Below are positions 50,904 through 61,269 of a DNA stretch of 64,000 bases, piece after piece. The translations under genes and the position numbers were made by a program. Source of the DNA: Lineus longissimus (taxonomy: Eukaryota > Nemertea > Pilidiophora > Heteronemertea > Lineidae); the NCBI RefSeq assembly GCF_910592395.1, contig NC_088311.1, positions 3,846,501 to 3,910,500 of the forward strand, given 5' to 3'. Below the pieces are notes generated by a model, which was not told where the DNA came from, did not search any database, and was given only the letters and a program-made list of their open reading frames with translations. Within the stretch, counting starts at the first letter, position 1. The number at the start of each line of letters is the position of its first letter.

Positions 50904-51591
50904 GGGTAGGTGTAAACTGTTGACGAAAGTGTGGACGAAAGTGTGGACGAAGTGTGGACAGCGGCCCTCTAAGTTTGGTGGGCTGGCATTTCTTTGTCTT
51001 TAAATATATTTAAAAGAAATTGCAGTATATTATGCATTATAATTTTTTTAATGGATCAGCGAAAGAAAAAAAGAAAAAAAATTATTTTGATGGGTGATTT
51101 TGATCAATGAGTGGACGGGCTTTTTTGAAGGTTTTCGAAGTGGCCTTTGACTTTGTGGACGGGGAAATGCGAGGTCTAGTGTCCAAATGTGGACTAATTA
51201 TCAAAGAATTTGTTGAAACTGTGATATTTCTAACTAGTCCAAATAATATTCTTTCACAAAAACTACTTTTATTTGAATGACAATTACAATATCATTCAGT
51301 TGTATGCAAAAATAGTTGGCCGTCTCTCGAGCAGACCAACTTTCGTTGATCCAAGATGGCGGCACCACTGAAGCCCTGTTGAAAGGTTACTGTAAATCAG
51401 TCGGGAGCTATACTAGTCAGTTTCACTGAGACAAGTCATACTGTAAAACAGATCAAAATAATTTTTTTTCTTTCGCTGACCCATTAAAACTATTATAATG
51501 CATAATATACTGCAATTTCTTTTAAATATATTGAAAGACAAAGAAATGCCAGCCCATATGGCAAGCCGTTCGTCCAATGATTAAGAAAACT

Positions 51592-51978
51592 TAGTTTTAT
51601 TGAAAAAACTAAGAAGAAAACCAGGTTTTCTTCCCGAAAAGTGTGTTTTCAACAAGAAAACTTCTTCCATAAAAGTAGTTTTTTTAAACAACTTATTCTT
51701 TTTAGATAAAGTGTAGGTTCCATGATTTCTCTTCAAAAACAAGTTTCGAAAAAAGAAAAAACGATGTTTTCATCCAGCCATTTGACTACTAATTAAAACA
51801 ACCTAGTTTTTTTCATAAAACCCTGGTTTTCTTCAAAAAAAACCTAGTTTCGTTGAAGAAAACATGTTTTTTTTCCATGAAACTTGGTTTTTTAAGAAGA
51901 AAACCTAGTTTCGAAAGAAGAAATCCTAGTTTCGAAAGAAACCTAGTTTCGAAAGAAGAAAACCTGGTTTCGAAACAA
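51592..51978. repeat. CTAGTTTT-type satellite, left half
   Basis: Many degenerate units built on AAACCTAGTTTC with GAAGAAAA spacers. It is mirrored by the right half at 52192-52495, so the two halves can fold onto each other. Confidence 0.85.
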
Positions 51979-52191
51979 CCTAGTCTTTTTACCTCGGCAC
52001 CCGCGTGGCTGCTTTGGGGCGAGATTGGCGATCCACGTTAGTTTACCCGGGTTGTGCGGCCTTTGGTACGACTGTTCCTTTCGTGCTAGGTCTGAGGAAA
52101 TCCGTAACCCGAGTTGCTAACCCGGGTAAGCAAAGTCCAACCTCTCCCCTGCCATGCTTGGGCCAGTCCGGGACGAGGTAAAAAGACTAGG
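51979..52191. mobile_element. Central third-level unit with 18-bp perfect terminal inverted repeats
   Basis: CCTAGTCTTTTTACCTCG at 51979-51996 is exactly complementary to 52174-52191. The interior is GC-rich, unlike the surrounding satellite, and contains TTACCCGGGTT (52043-52053) with its inverse AACCCGGGTAA (52119-52129). No target-site duplication can be called, because the flanks are satellite units. Confidence 0.65.
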
Positions 52192-52495
52192 TTTTGAAAA
52201 TAACCTGGTCTTTTTCATTAAAAACTTGGTTTTGAAAAAGAAATGCATATAACCTTGTTTTATTCCACAAAACATAGTTTTCTTCCATGAAACTAGGTTT
52301 TCTTGGAAGAAGCATAGGTTGATTTTAAAAACAAAGTTATCTTGTTAAAAAACCAGGATTTTAAAGAAAACTAGGTTTTTTTAATCAACTTATGCTTCTT
52401 GCAAGAAAACCTAGTTTCATGGAAGAAAACATGGTTTTCTTCCATGAAACTAAGTTTTTTAAGAAGAAAACCAGTTTTTTTTCAATAAAACTAGG
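52192..52495. repeat. CTAGTTTT-type satellite, right half
   Basis: Counterpart of 51592-51978, with units such as GAAAACCTAGTTTCATGGAA and ACTAGGTTTTCTT. Confidence 0.85.
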
Positions 52496-52644
52496 TTTTC
52501 TTAATTATTGGACGAACGGCTTGCCATAAGCCCACCAAACTTAGAGGGCCGCTGTCCACACTTTCGTCCACACTTTCGTCCACACTTTCGTCCAAACTTT
52601 CGTCCACAGTTTACACCTACCCGCCGGAACCACTGCAGTTTGCA

Positions 52645-55600
52645 ATGGCGGACTCTGGCGACGAAGTATCCTATTTTCACTCAGAGAATGACGAAATGGC
52701 CAATTATCATGGTAAATTGTTGGAGTTTATGCCGTATGACTTGAAGCTTATGTTTTTTTTCACAAATGGAACGCATCTTGGAAGTGCTCACATTGAGAGT
52801 CGCAGAGATTTTCGTACAAATGTTGCTGTTGATGTTACCGTTCGTCTGTTATGCGCATACGTATTGCGTGCATTACTAAACAGATGAACTTACAATAACA
52901 TGCAGGCCTAGGCCCCTGATACATGATCTGAACTTTTAATGTAACTGTATCATCTCGTTACCGGTACCTTTTGTTTCAGGTCAAGGCAGTCATCATGGAA
53001 GTGATGATGAAGAAGCAGGAAGCCATCACAGCCGACATTCACATTCAGGGTCAGGGACAGGGAGCGAGATGGGCAGTGCCCCAGCCAGTCCTGCTGGTTC
53101 TGATGCCAGCGTAAGAAGTGCATCTGCAAGCCCAGCAAGATCAGAAGCAAGTCATGAAAGATCTCCATCAGGCAGCCCAGCAAGATCTGAGTCTCGTAGC
53201 CCAAGATCAAATCGCTCAGGCAGTCCAGCTGAGTCCGTTGGGTCACAGAGTCCCGCTAAATCTGCTGGAACAGGGAGTCCAAGATCAGTACATTCAGGGA
53301 GCCCAGCTGGATCTGTTGGATCAGGAAGCCCTGTTAGGTCAGGGTCTGGAAGTCCGCAGTCAATTGGTTCTGCAAGCTCGGCTCATCAGAGTGGATCTGG
53401 CAGCCCGGCAAGGTCTGAAGGCTCTGGAAGTCCAAGATCAGTTGGATCCGGTAGTCCAGCCCACTCATCAGGATCTGGCAGTCCAGCCCACTCGGCAGGA
53501 TCTGGCAGTCCAGCCCACTCAGTAGGATCTTTAAGCCCAACCCATTCAGCTAGGTATGTGAGCCCAGCCCACTCAGTTAAGTCTGCAAGCCCAGCTCACT
53601 CTGCAGGGTCTGCAAGCCCAGCCCACTCAGCTAGGTCAGCAAGCCCAGCCCACTCGGTGAGGTCTGCAAGCCCTGCTGAATCTGCAGGATCCGGTAGTCC
53701 AAGGTCTGCCAAATCTGGAAGTCCGAAGTCGATTCATTCTGGAAGCCCTCGGTCTGTCAATTCCAGAAGTCCTGCAGGATCAGGAATGTCTGGAAGTCCA
53801 CGGTCAGTGAGATCGGCATCTAGAAGTCCAGCCCATTCTGTAGCATCAAGAAGTCCTGCTGCAAGCCCACGTTTGGATCATAAGCGATTGGATGAGATTG
53901 GCAGCCCAGGCAGTTCTGAAGGAGCCAAGTCTCCAGCTAGAAGTGATGCCGAGTCTGACGCTGGTAAAAAGCGACAGCGAGAGGATGATGACCTATCAGA
54001 TGATGAAGAGGATGCTGGGAGGAAGAAGAAGAGAACTGTTTTGATGAGTGGGAGTGAGGATGGGAGTGATAAAGAGGAGGACGGTAAGTTGTCTAAGTGC
54101 CTGTCAGAGAAGTTTTGAACTACAGTAGAACCCCTCTATTATTTTATTAAGGAAACCCTTGGGACTGACTAGTGTTGTCCTTAATAGAGAGGTGTCCTGA
54201 TTAGAGAGGTCAAATTGAATGGAAACAACCAATTTGGGACCAAAACTAGTGTCCTTAATAGAGAGGTTGTCCCTAATAGAGAGGTGTCCGCCAAGGGAGG
54301 TTCTACTGTATTCCTTCCATAGGCGTGATTGATAAATATCTCCCCTCAAATGATTCAAAGGGGGGATGTTAATTTATAAATTTTCATGATTTTTGTGGTG
54401 TTAGTGTATTTCGGGCATTTGGAGGCCAATGAAAGAGGTTTTAGGTATAAAAAGAAGGGAGTCTCGGGAGAGGGGGTCATTATTCATACTATTTTGAAAG
54501 TTTTTGGATTTTTTTTGTCCCCCCTCTCAAAATTAATCCGGGCATGATCCCTGATGGTAGATGGAGGTTCACAGCATTAAATGCTGCATCAAATTTTGCT
54601 TTCTCTCTCTCCAGCAATTGTTGGTGCTACAGCTGGTGATCTGTTTGGTGATGCAAGTGACATCAGTTCAGATGAAGAAGATAAACCAGGGGACGATAGG
54701 CGGTCCCGGTCGGGCGATGAGCGCATGAGTGGTGATGATGATGCAATCAAAGTAAGATGTGTGAAGAGTACTGCAATATCTGGCATGATTAATTAGCAAC
54801 TCGCGTAGAACCTTTCTGCCTGTTGTCATTTCCGCTACCTTGTTCAGTTGACGACAGCTGTGGTGTTGGCCCCATGGTCAAGGTGGTTTGCCACCCAAGT
54901 TATTTTAAGAATCTTGATGCTGTGCTATGTTTCTTTGCTCAACTATTACGGTTTTCCTAACAGCCTTGTTAACTTATTTTCAAGCATCCAATGATTGATG
55001 ATGATGACGCAGAAGAAGAACAGGGCCCAGCTCCGGAGACAAGGATTGAGGTCGAAATTCCCAGGATCAACGCCAAACTGGGAAAGAATGTACATTATGT
55101 GAAACTACCAAATTTCCTCAGCGTTGAGACCAGGTATACATAAACATGTTTCATGACTGTCCAAGGTGTTTTAAAATTTCATTTATACATGTACTTATCC
55201 TAGAGCTGTTAACGCTCAGGCTGTTTGCATAGAACAGCTATACATTTAAAAGTGGGAAGTAGTTTTGGCAAATGTCTCAACCAATGAACAATGTGACACT
55301 CATTCAAAGTCAATCCCTTAATTGTCAATATTTTCCAGGCCATTCGACCCATCCTACTATGAGGATGAAATTGAAGAAGATGAGGTTCTGGATGAAGAGG
55401 GAAGGGCTAGAATGAAATTAAAGGTGAGTTCAAATCCTTGATTGTTTTATTGTGAGGTCAATAGGTCGACCTGAGACAAATAACAAGAGAAGCAAGAAAG
55501 TATTTTTGTTTGCTGGTACTTGATTTCATGTTTCCTATTCCTTGCAAAATGGTGAATTGGCGATTGCTGTCACTGAATGATACAAAGGGTCTGAGTCAGC

Positions 55601-58600
55601 ACAATACAGCTTTTTGGGTGCTTGTACTTTTTTTAGAAAAACTTTGCCAAGGGGTTTCTTTTAATTATCCTATGTATGTTGTATTTTCAGGTTGAAAACA
55701 CGATAAGATGGCGTTACAAGAAGGATGAGTGGGGTAATGACGCATATGAGGAAGACGGCTCACAGGCGAAAGAAAGTAATGGAAGAGTGGTGCGGTGGTC
55801 GGACGGAAGGTTGGTATGGGGAGTTGGGCATTGGTGATAATGAGGCGAATGACTCACAAGCAGTAAAAAGTAATGAAAGTTCCTTCACTCTGTGAAACTG
55901 ATACTGATCGTGATTATTCTTTTCTTTGCAGCATGTCCCTTCACCTTGGCAACGAGGTGTTTGACATCCACACCATGTTGATCCAAGGAGACTACAATCA
56001 TTTATTTATCCGGCAAGGAACAGGTCTTCAAGGACAGGCGGTGTTCAAAACCAAACTGACTTTTAGGTGAATATGTTTTCTGCCCACTGGTTTTGGGCAT
56101 GAAGGGTGTAATTGAGATGCCTAAGCGTTGCCAAAACTTCAGCCAGTGAGGAGTTCATCTCGAGCTATTGTCCATTGGAAGGGTTCTTCTGGTTACCCTG
56201 AATTTTCTTGCCTCTTAATAATACCATTCCATGACCTAAATGGTATAATGTGAATAAGCTCTTGATGTTATCAATTTCACTTTCAGGCCACACTCCACCG
56301 ATTCATTCACTCATAGAAAGATGACGTTATCCATGGCTGATCGGGCCACCAAGACACAAAAGATTCGAGTCCTGCCTATTGCTGGCAAGGATCCAGAAGC
56401 TCACAAGACTGCTATGATCAAAGTATGTTAAATGTTGCAATTCTGAAAAAAAACATACTTGACCTATGTTGTTCTGTTTTATAACAGTGATTATTCCTAG
56501 AGGAGCATTCGACAAGTAACGATGAAAAAGTAAATGCACCGTGATTTGAAAATGGGAATGTGGCTGTCTTCTTTCTGTCCTCTCTTTTTCTTCATTTGGG
56601 TCATAATCCCCGTTGAATATTGACTTTGCACACAGTGTTTGATTATTGATGCTGCTTCCATTTCAGAAAGAAGAGGAGAGGCTAAGAGCATCAATTAAGC
56701 GTGAGAGCCAGCAAAGACGTGTTCGTGAAAAGGCACATTCGCGGGGTCTTAGTGCAAATTATCTGGAAGGTTGGTGTTCATTGAAAAAATTCTTTGAAAT
56801 TGGAGACTTTTGGCCACTGTTATACAGTGTGAGCTGTCCTTACACTGAAATAAATATATTGCAAAATGTTTACCTAGCAGTCCGAGTCCCTTGTTAGGTT
56901 AACACTGCATTGTATTGGAATGCTAGCACAGTGTGAACCAGTGGCAATGAAGTCACAGCTAAATTATTGTTTGTTTGTTTTCATTGTTTATTTTTGACAC
57001 TTTAGGCGAAGAAGATGAAGATGATGAGGGCACAGTCTCACTCTCAGCCATTAAGAAACAGTTCAAACCCGGACAAAAACGTGAGCAATATTTGTAATTC
57101 CTCTTTAAAAATTCTATCCAAAGGGTTGTAAGCCCTTGTAAGTACTTAGTCGGGGTGTTGTAAAATTTGAACCTGGGGTCTATTGCAAGGTGTACTAGTA
57201 GGTTTGCTCAGAAAGCTTGACAGATCCTTCATCTTCAGAGCCTTTCTCTTCTCAGAATCAAGACCCAACATCTACTCCTCAGATAGCGACTCCAATTCAG
57301 ATGATGCTGGACGCACGAAACGACTGATGAAAGCGAAGAAAATAGTCGAGAGTGACGAAGAGGTAAATAGAAATAGTCTCCTTCATATTATGTTAACTCT
57401 ATTCATATAACAACCAAATAAAACAAAATTTTAAAATCTTTTTTAAATACTGTAATTGGGTTGTAGTGTTTTGGCAAAATGGTGGTGGTTTCCCCCATGG
57501 GGCTTCTGTATTGGAATTTATGTTTGGATTTAAAGCGCAATTTGTGATAAAACACACGCATGGTGGATTGTGGTTCCATTAAAGGTGTTTTAGCTTGGCA
57601 TTCCCTGATACCATACATGTAATAATCAACAACATGTATTCTTGACCTGTTGATATTCCGATGAGAAATCCCTGTTGTCATGGCTTGATGTCCCTGCCCT
57701 AGTTCAACCCCCTACACAAACATGTAACACTATCATTTACAGTCTGCTCAACAGAAAGCAAAGGTAAGGGTTCTCCCTCCACAGTTAAAGGTCGTCATGC
57801 ATCCATTTTTTTTCCTTGTAAATCATGTTTTTATTAAGTTGATGATGTTGATGAATTGCTGAGACTTTGCTTTAAAAATTGTTCAGTCGAATATGAAGCT
57901 AGGGTTTGAGAGTTGGTGGTATAAGACATACAAAATGCTCCTGTCATCATTTTTGATACCGGTACCATGATTTGAAAAGCTTAAAGCTGTGGTCTTTTTC
58001 ATCAGTTTGTTCGCTATCTCCCAAGTCTCCTTTCAAATTTTACATGTACAAATGAGAAGTTAAATGTAAAGATTTCCTTCTTCAATTCAAATTATACATT
58101 ACCTTTACTGAGATGTAAAGATTTTCTTCTTCAAATTGTACATAACCTTTACTCAGATTTGTGCAATAAATGTATTGATTTGATTTGCTCAAGTGTTACA
58201 AAGCCTCTTATTATGATAACTCATTGTTTCCTTCTCAAATTCATCATGCATGTTGTTGAAATTTGTAAATAGATGTTATGGGTCAATGCATGTTGATCTA
58301 AGACGTGGTATCTTCAGCTATTTCATGCATGGCATTCTGAATTGAAATAACTTTCATATCAATTTCACTCTAATAAAAGTCTAATTGCCAGTTTTACCTT
58401 TCATAAAGCTGTTATGAGCAGAGTTTCAAACATATCAAATTGGTTGCACTGATTGTTGGGGACATGAGGCCACTGGTGGTTATCGATCTTTGGGCTACAT
58501 TTTCCTACCGATATCATCCTAAAGATTGCAAGACCTCAGATTACTCTTTTACAATACATGTAAGGGATGATGATTTAGAAAAAACGCCTTGGAGCAGGAA

Positions 58601-58926
58601 TACTCCCTGGAGAAAATCACCTCCAGGTGCAGAACGAACACCAACGAAGAAGAAGTATGCCCTTCCTTGTATGCTACAGATAACTGTATATACTTGAAGA
58701 CAATTTATCTGACTCGTTGCAGGATTCAGATGCGGATGTTAAGAAGAAACGAGCGCGGATGCTGGACAGTGATGAAGAAGAGGGGGATGATATGATCCCA
58801 GAAGTAGAAATAGGGTCTGGTGGAGAATCACCAGCCTCTGGAGGATCAGCACCAGGTTCTCCCGCAGATAATGCCTCGCCTATTGGCTCACCTATGGAGG
58901 CTATCTCGGGCAGTGAAAGTGATTGA
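52645..58926 (+). CDS. LEO1: RNA polymerase-associated protein LEO1, 13 coding exons, 813 aa
   Basis: Exons: 52645-52711, 52980-54083, 54615-54751, 54985-55133, 55339-55423, 55691-55809, 55932-56066, 56287-56422, 56667-56769, 57006-57080, 57256-57362, 57743-57763, 58723-58926, all in phase and ending in TGA. LEO1 is a subunit of the PAF1 complex, which travels with RNA polymerase II and promotes elongation and histone H2B ubiquitination. The conserved core is unmistakable: [114 protein letters not shown] and GLSANYLE. After it comes an acidic/basic tail. The N-terminal 390 residues are unusual: a Ser/Gly/Pro repeat in place of the Asp/Glu/Ser-rich stretch typical of vertebrates. The 5' leader abuts a transposon only 22 bp away. 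Confidence 0.96.
52980..54083 (+). CDS. LEO1: LEO1 exon 2, SGSPAHS repeat region
   Basis: A 1,104-nt exon encoding residues 23-390. From about residue 53 to 335 it consists of imperfect 9-residue units (SGSPAHSAG and variants with PARS, PRSV, PAES), 27 bp each, best ordered around 53380-53700. It ends with a basic/acidic stretch ([23 protein letters not shown]). The repeated SP dipeptides resemble CTD-kinase or SR-kinase substrates. The reverse strand has matching open frames that are shadows. Confidence 0.93.
54123..54308. mobile_element. pogo/Tigger-type MITE in LEO1 intron 2
   Basis: A 186-bp element with ends CAGTAGAACCCCTCTATT and GGGAGGTTCTACTG, flanked by TA on both sides (54121-54122, 54309-54310). 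CAGT-type ends and TA duplication are features of pogo/Tigger DNA transposons. The interior has repeated CCTTAATAGAGAGG and TGTCC motifs and no coding capacity. Confidence 0.8.
57743..57763 (+). CDS. LEO1: LEO1 microexon, 21 nt
   Basis: TCATTTACAG, then seven codons SAQQKAK, then GTAAGG. It keeps phase 0 between the exon ending SDEE (57362) and the last exon (DSDADVKKK). It could be skipped without a frame shift. Confidence 0.75.
57764..58722 (+). other. LEO1: LEO1 last intron with a possible cassette exon
   Basis: Within this intron a stretch at about 58570-58650 is open and protein-like ([21 protein letters not shown], then TPTKK) and is followed by a GTATGC potential donor. No good acceptor precedes it. 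Skipping it gives the standard protein. Confidence 0.3.
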
Positions 58927-59790
58927 GGTGTGAGAGAGGCTCCAGGAGAGAATCACCAATATCTTATGGGTCTGTGCTGGACTCTTCTGTTGAGCAACAA
59001 AAGCGAGTGAGATTTGCGATAAGAACTCAAATAGTCTGAGCATTTCCCATTCTAAGACAACAGGGGCAGGACCCATCATTGAATTCCAGGCCTAAACTTT
59101 TGTTCATCGAGGTGCAGATGACATCGACCTCATTGATGGGGGTGACATTTCTGGGACAATGTTTGCATGTAATGCTTGACTGTCACTTCAATGAATCATT
59201 GTCGACCACACAGGGTGTGATTATACATAACTGAGACTGAAGCAAGGTGTTTCGTGTGATTTTGACAACATTGAAAATGGGATCAATTTGGAGTCATGAT
59301 GGGCATGATGCCAATAAAAGTGTCGGTGCTATTAGAGGGCTATACCTTCTTTGCTGCCACTACCACCCAGGTCTGGGGATATTGACAAAGCTTTTACCTC
59401 GTTTTCTCTCAGCTACGTGTGCTTGGCAGTGTTACTGTTGGTTCACTTGAATTGAGATGTGATCAGATCTGTAGTCCTTTTCACTGCCACAAATATTGGG
59501 TCATAAAATGTTGATCTTTGCATTGACATTCTGATCAAATCGGGAATCGAACAGCTAAATCTTCCAAAACGTGTTGAAAAGAAGAAATTGGCAAATTTAA
59601 GGGTTTATTTACTATCATCATCTTATTTGTTATTGCATATCCATGATTACTATCAACCATGGGGTCTTTGAAGATTATTATTTTGTGTTTTGATCAATGC
59701 TGTAAAAACTGAACAGGTTGATAATTATGTCAATGTATTTGTAAATATTGATTATTGTCACTACTTTTTGGAATAAATGTGAGCTGATAA
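58927..59790 (+). other. LEO1: LEO1 3' UTR
   Basis: From the stop codon to the AATAAA at 59772-59777. It is AT-rich and has no supported open frame. Confidence 0.6.
59772..59777 (+). terminator. Candidate polyadenylation signal of LEO1
   Basis: AATAAA followed by a T-rich stretch (TTTTTGTCTTGATTGTG), about 846 bases after the stop codon. Confidence 0.65.
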
Positions 59791-59799
59791 ATATGACTT

Positions 59800-61250
59800 T
59801 TTGTCTTGATTGTGTAGCGGGGATGTTTTCTGAATAACCCAGACTTTCCAGCTCACTTCTAGGACCCCTGAGCTTGGATTTGACTTCAGGACCTATCGAA
59901 CAAGTTTCTGGCTAACATATTTTGCAAACTGTCAAGAGTTGATGCTGTCTCTGAACTTTTGATACTATTCAGCACACTTCTAGCACCCTGAGCCTGAATG
60001 TGCCTATTTTGACTCCAGGCTAAATGGCTACCCTCTCCGATTAACATGTCTGTTGCGTACATTCCAGCTCAATTCAGGTATCCTGAGCTTAAAGAGAGGT
60101 TCATTGCTGCAATAAATTTCCATTGACCCCAAAGCCATTGTACATATATGAGGACAAAGCCACAACCTGTAGGCCAGCAAAGGTTCAGAGAATGGGTTCC
60201 CCCATTCAAAGAGCACAATTTTGTGGCTGTGAAAAGGATTTCTCCACGGCATTCCTGGCAAAGGAGCTCCAAGTTCACAGTGCATTTGAAGACATCTTGT
60301 GCCCACAATATGTAGAATTCATCTGATTGAGGCGCATCCAATCAGTGTTCATGGAGACAATGAGTGGGAGGGGAGCTGTCTGAAATGTTGTGCCAGTCAA
60401 AAATGTACTGTACACTCGTAGATGTACACAGCAACTGTAATAGATCTCCATGGTCATCTATTCCAAACTGCTGAACACTCGGCCGACTGCCTGACAGACA
60501 GACATCATTCAGGCACCATTACCTCTCTGATGGTGAGAACGTACTGATTATGGCATGCATTACACTGGAGGAATTCCGAGCCTGCATCACTGCTGTCCAA
60601 TATTTTGGCATCTTTGATTCTCCTACCTCGTAATCGAGATGTGAAGTACATGTATATTGAAAACCACTGGTGCCAGGAGGATACTTTGCGACCCTGACAT
60701 CCAACTGATGCTGAAGTGAAGTGATGCACTTTTCAACCAACCAACATTTTGTCATTCCCTAATCAAGAAATTGAGCAGCATGCCCATATTAAGGACAATC
60801 CCAAGATGAACCAACGAAAGTATGTTTACCAGGTTTCAGTGACATGCAATACAATAGCTTCCATACATGTACATGTACATGTACTTCCATGTTCTACCCG
60901 TACCACTTTGGGCTCTGGAGCTACTGGTTGGATTCCTTTCACATTTGTTTTTTCTAACTTTAGCCTTGCAACGAAACAGGGTTCACTGTTGTCAGTGCAG
61001 AAATTATAACTTATCATCAGCGATGCCCGATGGTCATTTGGGGGGTCCTCAGGCATGGGTTGGCCAGATTTTGTTTCTGTTTTTGTTTTCACTCACACTT
61101 GGTACATGAGTAGAATAATACACGAAAACAGTAACATGGACATTTCATCCAGATCCAGAATGTTTTGAGAAATCACAGGCTTTCTCCCATACTGTACATT
61201 CAGAGTGGTCAGCCTGCCTCAGTCAATGCAAAGTAGGAAAGCAATTTGTT
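59800..61250. other. Intergenic between the convergent LEO1 and PIGB genes
   Basis: Three loosely similar segments (CCAGCTCACTTCTAGGACCC, CAGCACACTTCTAGCACCC, CCAGCTCAATTCAGGTATCC, each followed by TGAGC) at about 59848, 59970 and 60062 suggest an old local repeat. An ACATGTACATGTACATGTAC run lies at about 60862. There is no supported gene. Confidence 0.5.
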
Positions 61251-61263
61251 TGATAAATTCGCA

Positions 61264-61269
61264 TTTATT
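61264..61269 (-). terminator. Candidate polyadenylation signal of PIGB
   Basis: AATAAA on the minus strand about 1.1 kb beyond the PIGB stop. Other AT-rich hexamers lie nearer, so the true site is uncertain. Confidence 0.3.

Larger units (their letters stand above)
51557..52528. mobile_element. Inner inverted-repeat element nested in the outer element, 6-bp target-site duplication
   Basis: It begins TATGGCAAGCCGTTCGTCCA and ends with the reverse complement. The repeats continue inward through AAT(G/A)ATTAAGAAAAC. It is flanked by AGCCCA at 51551-51556 and 52529-52534. Deleting the element plus one copy restores CCAGCCCACCAAACTT, exactly the complement of the outer element's left arm (AAGTTTGGTGGGCTGG), which proves the order of insertion. 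Most of the interior is a satellite of about 22 bp (AAGAAAACCTAGTTTC and its complement). No coding capacity is evident. Confidence 0.92.
50904..52622. mobile_element. Fold-back/MULE-like element with 9-bp target-site duplication
   Basis: The left end GGGTAGGTGTAAACTGT (from 50904) is mirrored at the right end ACAGTTTACACCTACCC (to 52622). The flanks GCCGGAACC at 50895-50903 and 52623-52631 are identical, a 9-bp target-site duplication. The terminal inverted repeats are about 190 bp: 50904-51091 pairs with 51452-51556 plus 52535-52622. Near each end the repeats contain a 12-bp minisatellite (GTGGACGAAAGT), about three copies on the left and five on the right. Drosophila FB elements and Mutator-like elements also make 9-bp duplications, and FB arms carry internal repeats. 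No transposase is present, so it is non-autonomous. Its right arm is split by the 51557-52528 insertion. Confidence 0.9.

Noticed and set aside
52508-52744. Plus-strand frame with HFRPHFRPHFRP repeats
   Set aside because: It is a frame of the 12-bp minisatellite in the transposon arm running out of frame into LEO1 exon 1.
53334-53540. Open frames antisense to LEO1 exon 2 and a second plus frame at 53118-53525
   Set aside because: They are shadows of the 27-bp coding repeat. The LEO1 frame connects to conserved exons.
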